Shown piece after piece: positions 37,371 to 47,075 of a stretch of 64,000 nucleotides of DNA. Below the pieces are notes generated by a model. The model had not been told where the DNA came from, did not search any database, and saw nothing but the letters and a program-made list of their open reading frames with translations. Position numbers and translations under genes: made by a program. The stretch lies in contig NZ_CP046908.1 in NCBI RefSeq assembly GCF_009789575.1, positions 1,116,001-1,180,000 of the forward strand. Reading direction: 5' to 3'. Source of the stretch: Stappia indica. GTDB taxonomy: Bacteria > Pseudomonadota > Alphaproteobacteria > Rhizobiales > Stappiaceae. Numbering within the stretch: position 1 is the first letter of the stretch; each line of letters opens with the position of its first letter.

Positions 37371-37495
37371 GAGTTACACGGATGTGATCAGTAGTCGGAA
37401 GGACAGATCGGCGGTCGACTTGAAATCGCCAAGATCGTCGCCATTTCTTGTCCGACGAAAGCAAGGGAGCCGCGAGAAAGAGCGGCGAACGGACC

Positions 37496-37687
37496 ATGAT
37501 GCGACTGACCGAGCCTTATGATCCTGCCGCACCGCGCCGCGGCCGGATGCTGCTGCCCGCGCTGATCGTCTTCGTGCTGGGAACGGCGACCTTGATGGTG
37601 CTGGGCGCCGGCCTTGCCGATGTCAGCCGCAAGGACGCGACGCTGGCCCGGCCGGCGGAGGCGCCAGCCCCGGCACAGGTCGGCTGA
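37496..37687 (+). CDS. Small single-pass membrane protein
   Basis: A 63-residue protein with one hydrophobic helix (LLPALIVFVLGTATLMVLG) flanked by a basic N-terminal region (PRRGR) and an Ala/Pro-rich tail. Start ATG at 37496, with another ATG three bases on. I do not recognise a family. It lies convergent to an L,D-transpeptidase, so an envelope function is possible. Confidence 0.55.
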   Translation: MMRLTEPYDPAAPRRGRMLLPALIVFVLGTATLMVLGAGLADVSRKDATLARPAEAPAPAQVG

Positions 37688-37698
37688 GGAGCAGGCCG

Positions 37699-37726
37699 TC
37701 AGTTGACCGCGATCAGTTGACCGCGA
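37699..37726. repeat. 14-bp tandem duplication over the stop codon of an L,D-transpeptidase
   Basis: TCAGTTGACCGCGA occurs twice in a row (37699-37712 and 37713-37726). On the minus strand each copy encodes the last residues and a TGA, so the duplication has left a second stop-containing copy after the real one. Confidence 0.8.
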
Positions 37727-38231
37727 TCACCGGCGTGTTGACGCCGACCCGGCGGAACAGGTCCGCAATGTCGCGATTGTGCATGCGGATGCAGCCGTAG
37801 GAGACCGGCCGGCCGATGGAACCCGGCCGGTTGGTGCCGTGAATGGCATATTCGCCCCCGGCGAGCGTCATCGCCGCAACCCCCATCGGATTGTTCGGCG
37901 CCCCGCCCGCGATCACCTTCGGCAGATGCGGCAGGTCGCGCTTGACCTCGGCCGGCGGGGACCAGGCCGGACGCACATGCATGCCGGTGATGTAGGTGCG
38001 GCCCGCCCAGGCCTTGCCGCGCTTGCCCACCGCAACGGAATAGCGCAGGGCCGTGCCGCCGCGCTGCACCAGGTTGAGGCGCTTCTCGCTGTTGCGGATG
38101 ACGATGGTCCCCGGCGCGATGCGGGCGTCGGAAAAGGCGACGAGCTCCGGTGCGGCGAGCGCCTGATGGCTCCACAGCGCCACGCCGATTGCCAGATAGA
38201 TCGCAACGATACCCCAGACGACCTTGCCCAT
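37713..38231 (-). CDS. L,D-transpeptidase (YkuD), membrane-anchored or secreted
   Basis: A 172-residue periplasmic cross-linking enzyme. The N terminus is a hydrophobic signal (MGKVVWGIVAIYLAIGVALW, likely cleaved near HQALA/APE). The YkuD catalytic motif is IHGTNRPGSIG followed by VSYGCIRMHNRDI, with the active Cys. Smaller than the first transpeptidase (6872) and not a lipoprotein. The 3' end was copied in tandem without changing the protein. Confidence 0.9.
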   Translation of the reverse strand: MGKVVWGIVAIYLAIGVALWSHQALAAPELVAFSDARIAPGTIVIRNSEKRLNLVQRGGTALRYSVAVGKRGKAWAGRTYITGMHVRPAWSPPAEVKRDLPHLPKVIAGGAPNNPMGVAAMTLAGGEYAIHGTNRPGSIGRPVSYGCIRMHNRDIADLFRRVGVNTPVIAVN

Positions 38232-38364
38232 CGCATGCCCCGGTATTGGTTTACCGAAAGTTTACGCAATAGCAGAGCGCGGGGAAGCAGCAAGCGCAGG
38301 CCGCCGCGCGGAATCGATTCGCATGGTTACGGATTAAGGTTTACGCGGGCCCCAGCGGGCAAAG

Positions 38365-38394
38365 AAAAACCCCGCCCGGACGAACCGGGCGGGG
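38365..38394 (-). terminator. Rho-independent terminator of the liv operon
   Basis: CCCCGCCCGG and CCGGGCGGGG form a 10-bp perfect stem (38370-38394) with loop ACGAA. On the minus strand TTTTT follows. It lies 25 bases after the livJ stop. Confidence 0.93.
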
Positions 38395-38419
38395 CCAGAA
38401 ATCCAGTCAGCCGAAAGGC

Positions 38420-39523
38420 TTACTTCAGATAGTCGTAGGTGCCGTCCTTCCACTCGTAGAAGACGTAGCCCGGCAGGGTCACGTCGCCCACGTCGTTGAA
38501 GGCCAGGTTGCCGAGCACGGTGGAGAACTCCATCTCGTTCAGCTTGCCGACGACCGCGTCGAAGTCGGTCGAACCGGCGGCCTTGACGGCCTCGGCCCAG
38601 GCCTGGATCGCGGCGTAGGTGTAGAGCGAGTAGCCCTCGGCGGTACGGCCGGCGGCCTCGAGCGCATCCACGACCGGCTTGGCGACCTCGTTCTTGCGCG
38701 GATCCGGCGAGAAGGTCATGAGCGTGCCGGCACCGACGTCGCCGGTGATCGACCAGTACTCGTCGGTGACGAGCGCGTCGCCCGAGACGAGGATGGTGGC
38801 CATGCCCTGCTCGGCCATCTGGCGCTTGATGAGGCCGGCTTCCGTGTGGTAGCCGCCGACATAGAGCACGTCGACGTTCTCGGACTTCAGCTTGGAGACG
38901 AGCGCGGTGTAGTCCTTCTCGCCAGCCGTATAGGCCTCGTAGAGGGCTTCCTGCTTGCCGGCCTCGTTCAGGTACTTCTTGGTCTCGTCGGCGAGACCTT
39001 TGCCGTAGGCGGTCTTGTCGTGGATGATGGCGATGTTCTTGTCGCCGAACTTCTCGGCAAGGAACGCGCCGGCAACCTGGCCCTGCTGGTCGTCACGACC
39101 GCAGGTCCGGAAGATGCCCGGGCCCGGACGCTCGTCGGTGAAGGTCGGGTTGGTCGAGGCCGGAGAGATCTGGATGATGCCCTCCTCGGAATAGACCTGG
39201 CTGGCCGGGATCGAGGATCCCGAGCAGAAGTGGCCGGCGACGAAGACGACGCCCGAACCGACGAACTGGTTGGCAACCGCAACGGCCTGCTTGGGATCGC
39301 AGGCATCGTCGCCGATCTGCAGCACCAGCTTCTCGCCGTTGATGCCGCCGGCGGCATTGATGTCCTCGACGGCCTGCTCGGCACCGGCCTTCATCTGCGC
39401 GCCGAACGAGGCGTACTGGCCGGTCATCGGACCTGCGGTCGCGATGATGATGTCGGCCATGGCCGCGGTCGACAGGCCCATGCCGACGACGGTGGCGACG
39501 CTCGCCATAAGAAGCTTCTTCAT
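38420..39523 (-). CDS. livJ: Branched-chain amino acid ABC transporter, substrate-binding protein
   Basis: Periplasmic receptor of the Liv uptake system. The 367-residue protein has a Sec signal (MKKLLMASVATVVGMGLSTAAMA, cut before DIII) and a Leu/Ile/Val-binding fold with TAGPMTGQYASFGAQM at its start and a disulfide-prone GHFCSGSS segment. It is the last gene before a strong terminator and lies 200 bases after the small membrane gene, which may allow separate high expression. Confidence 0.93.
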   Translation of the reverse strand: MKKLLMASVATVVGMGLSTAAMADIIIATAGPMTGQYASFGAQMKAGAEQAVEDINAAGGINGEKLVLQIGDDACDPKQAVAVANQFVGSGVVFVAGHFCSGSSIPASQVYSEEGIIQISPASTNPTFTDERPGPGIFRTCGRDDQQGQVAGAFLAEKFGDKNIAIIHDKTAYGKGLADETKKYLNEAGKQEALYEAYTAGEKDYTALVSKLKSENVDVLYVGGYHTEAGLIKRQMAEQGMATILVSGDALVTDEYWSITGDVGAGTLMTFSPDPRKNEVAKPVVDALEAAGRTAEGYSLYTYAAIQAWAEAVKAAGSTDFDAVVGKLNEMEFSTVLGNLAFNDVGDVTLPGYVFYEWKDGTYDYLK

Positions 39524-39724
39524 AAGGTAGTCTCCCCTTGCTCCAGATGCATTCCCGACCCACCTCGGACCGGGAGCTGAACCACTCTGGTTGTGCGGGC
39601 TTTTTGCCCGCGGGCCGTCCCTTCCGGATCGGCCATCTACCGAAACACTATCGCCTTTTCTGGCAAAGTCGAGCGTTTCGGATCAGGTAGCGGGAAGCCG
39701 GAGCTTCCCGCAATGCGCGTATCG

Positions 39725-40087
39725 TCAGGCGATGCTGTCGTCCGCTCCCGGACGCAGCCGCCAGCCGAACGGGCTCGTCTTCTCGTAGAGCCAGCGGTAC
39801 TGGCTGGTCATCTGGTTGGTGCGCGTCACCCGCCAGCCGGCAAGCGCCAGCGCGACCAGATAGGCGAAGGCGATCAGCCAGTGCTGCACCGACAGCAGCG
39901 TGCCGCCATAGAGCGCGAAACTGAGAAAGCGCACCGCCACCGACAGCAGGAAGATGAACCACACCAGGACGAAGAGCGGGCGCCAGGTCAGGGCGCAGGC
40001 GCGGCCCGTGGACCAGGCCGCAGCCCCGCCCAGCACCAGCGTCAGGATGATGAAGCCCGCAAGGCTCGTGTCATAGAGGAATCCCAT
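39725..40087 (-). CDS. Small membrane protein embedded in the liv operon (DUF6867-like)
   Basis: A 120-residue protein with about three to four hydrophobic helices (FIILTLVLGGAAAW, PLFVLVWFIFLLSVAVRF and LIAFAYLVALALAGW) and a Trp/Arg-rich tail. GGGAGGTCCTG precedes the ATG at 40087. I recall similar proteins in liv clusters of Hyphomicrobiales (possibly DUF6867), but the number is from memory. It lies between livF and livJ on the same strand. Role in transport is unknown. Confidence 0.7.
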   Translation of the reverse strand: MGFLYDTSLAGFIILTLVLGGAAAWSTGRACALTWRPLFVLVWFIFLLSVAVRFLSFALYGGTLLSVQHWLIAFAYLVALALAGWRVTRTNQMTSQYRWLYEKTSPFGWRLRPGADDSIA

Positions 40088-40193
40088 CAGGACCTCCCGT
40101 TGTGCCGCCGGCCGCCCCATGGGGCGCTGGTGCCGGCGAGAATGAGAACACGGGTTCCGGCCGCCGCGCCGCAAAGGGCTGGCGGCCGCCGGA

Positions 40194-40921
<728 letters not shown>

Positions 40922-40925
<4 letters not shown>

Positions 40926-41767
40926 AGGCCCACCTCTTCTTCCACCTGGTCGACTTCGTCATCGGCAACGCCCAGATAGGCGGCGATGACCTTCGGGTCG
41001 TTCTTCACCTCGTCCGGCGTGCCGTCGGAGATCTTCTCGCCGTAGTCCAGCACGACGACGTGGTCGGAGATTTCCATGACCACCGACATGTCGTGCTCGA
41101 TCAGGAGGACCGAGGTCTTGTGCTCGTCGCGGATGTAGTGGAGCAGCGTGTTGAGCTCGGCGCTTTCGCGCGGGTTGAGGCCCGCCGCCGGCTCGTCCAG
41201 GCACAGAAGCTCGGGCATGGTGCACATGGCGCGGGCGATCTCGAGCCGCCGCTGGTCGCCATAGGGCAGGTCCGCCGCCGGCGCATCGGCCCGGTCGATC
41301 AGGTTGGTGCGCTCGAGCCAGTACCTGGCCCGGTCCACCGCGCCGGCCTCCGCCTTGCGGAAGCCGCCGATGCCCAGCAGGCCGCCGACCGTGTAGCCGG
41401 AGGCCACCATCAGCGGGTTGTGCTGCGCCACCATCAGGTTTTCCAGCAAGGTCATGCCGCCGAACAGGCGGATGTTCTGGAAGGTGCGCGCGACCCCGGC
41501 CTTGGCCGAGATCTGGAAGTCGGGCATGCGCTCCAGCAGGTAGTGCTCGCCGGTGCGCCGCTTCATGGTGATGCGGCCCTCGGTCGGCTTGTAGAAGCCG
41601 GTGGCGCAGTTGAAGACCGTGGTCTTGCCGGCGCCATTGGGACCGATCAGGGCGGTGATGTCGCCGCGACCGACATTGAACGACAGGTCGTTCACCGCGA
41701 CCAGGCCGCCGAAGCGCATGGTCACATGTTCGATGCGAAGGACGGGATCGTCGTTCCAGCGGCTCAT
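40922..41767 (-). CDS. livG: Branched-chain amino acid ABC transporter ATPase LivG
   Basis: The second Liv ATPase. The 281-residue protein has Walker A GPNGAGKTTVFN, the LivG-typical ARTFQNIRLFGGMTLLEN and Walker B LLCLDEPAAGLNP. The family signature LSGGQ is replaced by LPYGDQRRLEIARAM, as is usual in LivG. ATG at 41767 overlaps the livM stop by four bases. Confidence 0.94.
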
Positions 41768-43089
41768 CCGTGGCCCTCCTGAACCAGATCGGCGGAAATG
41801 CCCTTGGCCTTCTTTCGGTCAAGCGCGATGGAGGGCGCACGGGTCGAGATCAGACCGCGCGGCTTCCAGACCATGATGACGACCATCAGGAGGCCGAACA
41901 CGAGCATCCGGTATTCCTCGAACTGCCGGAAGAACTCGAAGCCGCCGATCATCACCACCGCGGCGATGACGACGCCGACCTGCGAGCCGAGGCCGCCGAG
42001 AACGACGATCGCCAGGATCACCGCCGATTCGATGAAGGTGAAGCTCTCCGGCGAGATGAAGCCCTGGCGCGTGGCGAAGAACGAGCCCGCGAACCCGCCG
42101 AACATGGCGCCGAGCGCGAAGGCGGTCAGCTTGGTGTTGGTGGTGTTGATGCCGAGCGAGCGGCAGGCGATCTCGTCTTCGCGCAGGGCCTCCCAGGCCC
42201 GCCCGACCGGCAGCTTGCGCAGCCGCATGGTGACGAAGTTGGTCGCGAGCGCCATCACCAGGATCAGATAGTAGAGGAAGATGATCCGGTGGATGGAGTT
42301 GAAGTCCAGCCCGAAGAAGTCGGCAAAGCCGCCCTCCCCGCGCTCGAACTCCAGACCGAAGAAGCTCGGCCGGGGAATGCCGGACAACCCGTTCGGGCCG
42401 CCGGTGAACTCGTACCAGTTGAGCAGCACTACGCGGATGATCTCGCCGAAGGCCAGCGTCACGATGGCGAGATAATCGCCCCGCAGGCGCAGCACCGGGA
42501 AGCCGAGGATGACGCCCCAGAAGGCGGCGAGGATGCCGGCCAGCGGCAGGCAGAGCCAGAAGGAAAAGCCGAAATACTGGGCCAGCAGCGCATAGGAGTA
42601 GGCGCCCACCGCATAGAAGGCGACATAGCCGAGGTCCAGCAGGCCGGCGAGGCCGACCACGATGTTGAGGCCCCAGCCGAGCATCACGTAGGTGGTCACC
42701 AGGATCGCGAGATCGAGATACTGGCGCGAACCGCGCGAGCCGAGGAAATACATCAGCAGGAACGGCAGGACCACGGCGAGCACGAAGAGCGCCGGGGTGA
42801 TCAGGTGGCCGAAGCGGGAGGCCGCCTCCTGGCTGGGCACGAACCCGCCGAGCACGGCGGTGACCGGCTTCTCGCTCTTCCAGACGAAGAGGTTGAGAGC
42901 CAGGCGTCCGACGAAGACGACGGCGACCGCGATGGCGACCGCGCCCCAGCGGTACTCGATCGACAGACCGCCGATGCTGACGTCGGTCTTCATGCCGATG
43001 AGCATGGCGAACAGGCCGAATGCGACCAGCGCGCCCACGGCGGCATCCTTCACGGAGCCGGCGAGCAAATCCTGTTTCTGTGCGGCCAT
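41764..43089 (-). CDS. livM: Branched-chain amino acid ABC transporter permease LivM
   Basis: Inner-membrane permease. The 441-residue form is the longer LivM type, with extra N-terminal helices (residues about 1-110) before the core. Core motifs include GLAGLLDLGYVAFYAVGAY and LRGDYLAIVTLAFGEI. It pairs with LivH to form the channel. ATG at 43089, four bases after the livH stop. Confidence 0.93.
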   Translation of the reverse strand: MAAQKQDLLAGSVKDAAVGALVAFGLFAMLIGMKTDVSIGGLSIEYRWGAVAIAVAVVFVGRLALNLFVWKSEKPVTAVLGGFVPSQEAASRFGHLITPALFVLAVVLPFLLMYFLGSRGSRQYLDLAILVTTYVMLGWGLNIVVGLAGLLDLGYVAFYAVGAYSYALLAQYFGFSFWLCLPLAGILAAFWGVILGFPVLRLRGDYLAIVTLAFGEIIRVVLLNWYEFTGGPNGLSGIPRPSFFGLEFERGEGGFADFFGLDFNSIHRIIFLYYLILVMALATNFVTMRLRKLPVGRAWEALREDEIACRSLGINTTNTKLTAFALGAMFGGFAGSFFATRQGFISPESFTFIESAVILAIVVLGGLGSQVGVVIAAVVMIGGFEFFRQFEEYRMLVFGLLMVVIMVWKPRGLISTRAPSIALDRKKAKGISADLVQEGHG

Positions 43090-43093
43090 GGTG

Positions 43094-44029
43094 TCAGACC
43101 TTCTCGACTTCGGGTTTGCCCAGGAGGCCTTCGGGCATGAAGATCAGCACGATGGCGAGGATCGAGAACGCGGCCACGTCCTTGTATTCAAGGGAGAAGT
43201 AGCCGGACCAGAACGTCTCGATGAGGCCGATCAGAAGGCCGCCGAGCATGGCGCCGGGCAGCGAGCCGATGCCGCCGAGAACGGCCGCGGTGAAGGCCTT
43301 AACGCCGGCCAGGAAGCCGATGTAGAAGTCGATGACGCCATAGTAGAGCAGGAACATCAGGCCGGCGACGGCGGCCAGCGCCGCACCCATGACGAAGGTC
43401 AGCGAGATGGTGCGGTCGACATTGATGCCGAGCAGCGCGGCCATCTTGCGGTCCTGCTCGCAGGCGCGCTGGGCGCGCCCGAGCGGCGTCTTGGTGATGA
43501 GGAAGGTGAAGCCGGCCATCAGCAGCAGCGTCGCGACGATGATCAGGATCTGCATGTAGCTGATCTGGACGACGAAGTTGCCCTCCGGACTGACCGTCTC
43601 CCACAGCTGGATGTTGCCGCCCAGCAGCGGCTGCAGCGGCTTGGTGCGCGCGCCTTGCGAAATCTGCACGAAGTTCTGCAGCGCGATGGAGGCGCCGATG
43701 GCGGTGATCAGCGGCGCCAGGCGGAACGAACCGCGCAGCGGCCGGTAGGCGATCCGCTCCACCGTCCAGCCCCAGACGGCGGTCAGCGCCATGGCGATGA
43801 CCAGCACGAGGCAGAGCGCCAGGATGAGTAGCAGCAACGGCGTCGCCGCGGTGATGCCCAGCGCGATGATCACGATGAGCGCGATGAAGGCTCCGACCAT
43901 GAAGATATCTCCATGGGCGAAGTTGATCATGCCGATGATCCCGTAGACCATCGTGTAGCCAATGGCGATCAGGCCGTAGATCGACCCGAGCGTTACGCCA
44001 TTGATCAACTGTTGGATGAAGTAGTCCAT
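43094..44029 (-). CDS. livH: Branched-chain amino acid ABC transporter permease LivH
   Basis: First gene of the liv operon and partner permease of LivM. The 311-residue protein begins MDYFIQQLINGVTLGSIYGL, with the permease motif YGIIGMINFAHGDIFMVGAF and AVLGGIGSLPGAMLGG later. Its promoter region is the 400-base gap shared with a divergent LysR gene. Confidence 0.94.
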   Translation of the reverse strand: MDYFIQQLINGVTLGSIYGLIAIGYTMVYGIIGMINFAHGDIFMVGAFIALIVIIALGITAATPLLLLILALCLVLVIAMALTAVWGWTVERIAYRPLRGSFRLAPLITAIGASIALQNFVQISQGARTKPLQPLLGGNIQLWETVSPEGNFVVQISYMQILIIVATLLLMAGFTFLITKTPLGRAQRACEQDRKMAALLGINVDRTISLTFVMGAALAAVAGLMFLLYYGVIDFYIGFLAGVKAFTAAVLGGIGSLPGAMLGGLLIGLIETFWSGYFSLEYKDVAAFSILAIVLIFMPEGLLGKPEVEKV

Positions 44030-44389
44030 AGGCCCTGTGGTCCCCCTGAAGGACTGGCGGCTTCGCCGTTCTCAGTCCGCAGCACCGCCGACATGGCAGC
44101 GGCGCATGATCTTATGTACTTACCAAGCCCCTGTGGGCGGCACAATTCCCCTCGAAAACCGGTACTTAGAAAAGAACATCTTTCCCCTCCGCCGGCAAAC
44201 GAAACGCGATTGTTCCTCCACTGCGCCCCGATGGCCCTCCCCGCGCGCGGATACCGTCCGGCGGCCCCGCAGGGCGCGCAATGCACCCGGCGATATCCGG
44301 ACAGACCTGTGGCGGGGAATCGAAGCGGCGACGTGGCTCCTCCCGATCGCGCCGTTAACGTAGGGGAAAAAAGTCACAAGGAAACGCCA

Positions 44390-44403
44390 GTTTCAATTGA
44401 AAC
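44390..44403. promoter_or_regulatory. Perfect 14-bp palindrome upstream of the LysR gene
   Basis: GTTTCAATTGAAAC is an exact palindrome containing a T-N11-A-compatible arrangement, as LysR-family sites have. It lies 30 bases before the LysR start codon, so autoregulation is plausible. Confidence 0.55.
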
Positions 44404-44417
44404 TTCCCGACGTGATG

Positions 44418-44432
44418 GTTAGAAAATCTAAC
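44418..44432. promoter_or_regulatory. Palindrome GTTAG-N5-CTAAC just before the LysR start
   Basis: GTTAG and CTAAC flank AAAAT, ending one base before the ATG at 44434. It occupies the ribosome-site position, so a bound regulator could block translation or transcription. No good Shine-Dalgarno is visible. Autoregulation is inferred. Confidence 0.55.
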
Positions 44433-44433
44433 G

Positions 44434-45369
44434 ATGAGCACCGGCAGCCTGCCTCCCCTCAATGCGCTCAGGGCCTTGGCCGCCCTCGCCCAGACCGGCC
44501 GCGTCGGCCTGGCCGCCGACGAACTGGGCGTCACCCATGCCGCCGTCAGCCACCATCTGCGCAATCTGGAGGACTGGTTCGGCGTCGCATTGGTGCGGCG
44601 GGTCGGACGCCGCGTCGAGCTGACGCCGGAGGCCGAGCGCATCGCCGAGGTGACGCGCGCCTCGCTGCAGCGGATCGGCGACGTCTGCCACGACGTGCTG
44701 GAGACGGTGCGCCGGCCGGAACTGTCCATCGCCTGCGTACCCTCCTTCGGCACGCGTTACCTCATTCCCCGGCTGGTCGACTTCGCGGAAGTCGCGCCGA
44801 ACCTGCGGCTCAGCCTGCTCTACGCCCAGCACGGGCTGGCGCAGGACACCGACATTTCCATCGACTGGTTCGACACCCCGCCGCTGGCCGAGCGCTATGC
44901 GGTGCGCCTGCGGCTCCTGTCGGGCCACACGCGGCCGGTCTGCAGCCCGGCGCATCTGGCCGCGCACGGCCCCTTCGACACGCCGGAAAAGCTCGCCGGC
45001 GCGCGCCTGCTGCACGACGAGACGCGCAAGGACTGGCGCGACTGGCTGGCGGAAAACGGCCTGCCGCCGGACCTTGCCGGCAACGGCCCGGTGTTCAGCG
45101 ACTTCAACCTCCTGGTCAGCGCCGTCGTCGCCGGCCACGGGGTGGCGCTCTGCGTGGAAACGATGATCGAGGCGGAGCTGCAGCGCGGCGACCTGATCCC
45201 GCTCACGAACACGCTTGGCAGCCGCGACCGCGGCTACTGGCTGACCGCGGCGCAGCCGCCCGGCCCGGCCGCCCAGCGCTTCATCGAGTGGATCACCGAG
45301 CGCATGCTGGGCAGCGTCGCCGACCCGCCGGACCTCGGACGGGCCGAAAATCCGCACACCGCCCCGTGA
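44434..45369 (+). CDS. LysR-family transcriptional regulator (GcvA-like)
   Basis: A 311-residue regulator with an N-terminal winged helix-turn-helix (AADELGVTHAAVSHHLRNLE near residue 27) and a substrate-binding domain of the GcvA type. It is divergent from livH and followed by a flavin reductase. It may control itself, via the palindromes at its start, and possibly the neighbouring genes. Ligand unknown. Confidence 0.9.
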   Translation: MSTGSLPPLNALRALAALAQTGRVGLAADELGVTHAAVSHHLRNLEDWFGVALVRRVGRRVELTPEAERIAEVTRASLQRIGDVCHDVLETVRRPELSIACVPSFGTRYLIPRLVDFAEVAPNLRLSLLYAQHGLAQDTDISIDWFDTPPLAERYAVRLRLLSGHTRPVCSPAHLAAHGPFDTPEKLAGARLLHDETRKDWRDWLAENGLPPDLAGNGPVFSDFNLLVSAVVAGHGVALCVETMIEAELQRGDLIPLTNTLGSRDRGYWLTAAQPPGPAAQRFIEWITERMLGSVADPPDLGRAENPHTAP

Positions 45370-45477
45370 AACCACTTCGAAACCGCCCTAGGTTAGGATC
45401 GATGCTCAAGATGCGGACAAACAGGGACGGGCACGGTCGGGCCATGTGAATTGGCCGATAGGACCGGAGGGGACGAC

Positions 45478-46011
45478 ATGACGAACAGCTCAGCCTTCAG
45501 GACGGGAGGCCTCGACGGCGAGGGCACGCAGCCCGTCGACCGCTTCGCCTTCCGCGAGGCGATGAGCCGGCTGGGCACCGCGGTGCACATCGCCACGACC
45601 GACGGCGTTGCCGGGCGCGGCGGCACCACCGTCTCGGCCGTCGCCTCCGTCTCCGACGCGCCGCCCACGGTGCTGGTCTGCGTCAACCGCCAGGCCCGCA
45701 TCAACGCCGCGATCAAGGCCAACGGCCTGTTCGCCATCAACACGCTGCCGGCCGAGGCGCAGGACCTGTCCGACGCCTTCGCCGGCAAGGGCGACCTCAC
45801 CTTCGACGACCGCTTCGCGCTGGCCGACTGGCATCGGCTGGCGACCGGATCGCCGATCCTGCGCGGGGCGCGCGTCGCCCTCGACTGCCGGGTGACCGGC
45901 ATTTCCGAAATCGGCACCCATTCGGTGATCTTCGGCGAGATCCTCGGCATCGAGCTGGGCGAGCGCGGCCCGGCGCTGATCTATCTCGACCGCGCCTATC
46001 ACCGCATCTGA
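45478..46011 (+). CDS. Flavin reductase domain protein (RutF/HpaC-like)
   Basis: A 177-residue flavin reductase that would supply reduced FMN or FAD to a monooxygenase. The fold is recognised by FREAMSRLGTAVHIATT, AVASVSDAPPTVLVCVN and the region TFDDRFALADWHRL. GGAGGGGACGAC precedes the ATG at 45478. The partner monooxygenase is not next door. Its position after the LysR gene suggests common control. Confidence 0.85.
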   Translation: MTNSSAFRTGGLDGEGTQPVDRFAFREAMSRLGTAVHIATTDGVAGRGGTTVSAVASVSDAPPTVLVCVNRQARINAAIKANGLFAINTLPAEAQDLSDAFAGKGDLTFDDRFALADWHRLATGSPILRGARVALDCRVTGISEIGTHSVIFGEILGIELGERGPALIYLDRAYHRI

Positions 46012-46053
46012 TCTTCCCCGCCCCCTGTTGCAACGATCCGACGAGGCCCCGCC

Positions 46054-47049
46054 TTGCGCAACCTGATCACCGACGTGCCCGGCCTTTCGGTCGGCAATGC
46101 CTCCTGCGAGAAGCTCAAATCCGGCGTCACCGTGCTGACCGCCGACACGCCGCTGCGCGCCTCCGTGGCGATCCATGGCGGGGCGCCGGGCACCCGCGAG
46201 GCAGCGCTGCTCGATCCGCGCTTCACGGTTGAAAACGTCGACGCGCTGGTGCTGTCTGGCGGCTCGGCCTTTGGCCTCGATGCGGCCTCCGGCGTGCAGA
46301 TGGCGCTGGCCGCCCAAGGGCGCGGCTTTGCGGTGGGCACCGCGCGCGTGCCCATCGTGCCGGGGGCGATCCTCTTCGACCTGCTCAACGGCGGCGACAA
46401 GGACTGGGGCGACACCAACCCCTATGGCGCGCTCGGTCGCACGGCGCTGGCCGCAGCCTCCCCGGACTTCGAGATCGGCAGCCATGGCGCAGGCACCGGC
46501 GCGACGACGGCAACGCTGAAGGGCGGCCTCGGATCGGCCTCGGCGAAGCTGTCGTCGGGTGCGACCGTCGGCGCGCTGGTCGCGGTCAATGCGCTCGGCA
46601 GCGCGGTGCTGGGCGAGGGTCCGCATTTCTGGGCCGCGCCCTTCGAGAAGGGGGACGAGTTCGGCGGCCTCGGCTGGCCGGCAGCACTGCCCGCCCTGCC
46701 CGACAGGCCGCGCACCAAGCTCGACGGCCTCAGCGAGGGCGCCAACACCACCATCGCCATCATCGCGACGGATCTGGCGCTCACCAAGGCGGAACTGCAG
46801 CGGCTGGCGGTGGCAACCCATGACGGCTTCGCCCGCGCCCTGTGGCCGGCGCATACCCCGCTCGACGGCGACCTGATCTTCGCGGCCTCCACGGCCGCGC
46901 GCGAGATGCGCGATCCCCTGGCCGAGACGGTGGAGATCGGCGCGGTCGCAGCTGCCGTGATGAGCCGGGCGATCGCCCGCGCCGTCCATGCGGCCAGCCC
47001 CGCCCCCGGCGACACGCTGCCGACCTGGGCTGAGCGCTTCGGCGGATAG
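46054..47049 (+). CDS. P1 family peptidase (DmpA-like aminopeptidase)
   Basis: A 331-residue Ntn-hydrolase-fold aminopeptidase of the DmpA/beta-peptidyl family, which splits itself into two chains. Motifs: ITDVPGLSVGNAS at the N terminus, ALVLSGGSAFGLDAASGV, and the region ANTTIAIIATD with Asn231-Thr232-Thr233, where the family has its nucleophile. The TTG at 46054 is the start, with GAGG upstream. The natural substrate is unknown. Confidence 0.86.
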   Translation: MRNLITDVPGLSVGNASCEKLKSGVTVLTADTPLRASVAIHGGAPGTREAALLDPRFTVENVDALVLSGGSAFGLDAASGVQMALAAQGRGFAVGTARVPIVPGAILFDLLNGGDKDWGDTNPYGALGRTALAAASPDFEIGSHGAGTGATTATLKGGLGSASAKLSSGATVGALVAVNALGSAVLGEGPHFWAAPFEKGDEFGGLGWPAALPALPDRPRTKLDGLSEGANTTIAIIATDLALTKAELQRLAVATHDGFARALWPAHTPLDGDLIFAASTAAREMRDPLAETVEIGAVAAAVMSRAIARAVHAASPAPGDTLPTWAERFGG

Positions 47050-47075
47050 AGCCGGACCGGACCCGCGGCGGCGGA

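Larger units (their letters stand above)
44030..44433. other. Divergent control region between livH and a LysR-type gene
   Basis: About 400 bases without a supportable gene. It contains the liv promoter and the LysR promoter, with two strong palindromes near the LysR start (44390-44403 and 44418-44432). The AT-rich part near 44100-44220 could be the liv promoter, but no firm -35/-10 pair was chosen. Confidence 0.5.

Noticed and set aside
37340-37480. Repeated CTCGCGAGG and CGCGAG as a CRISPR or iteron array
   Set aside because: Only two full copies with a 20-bp period and no spacers of uniform length; too few for an array or replication origin.
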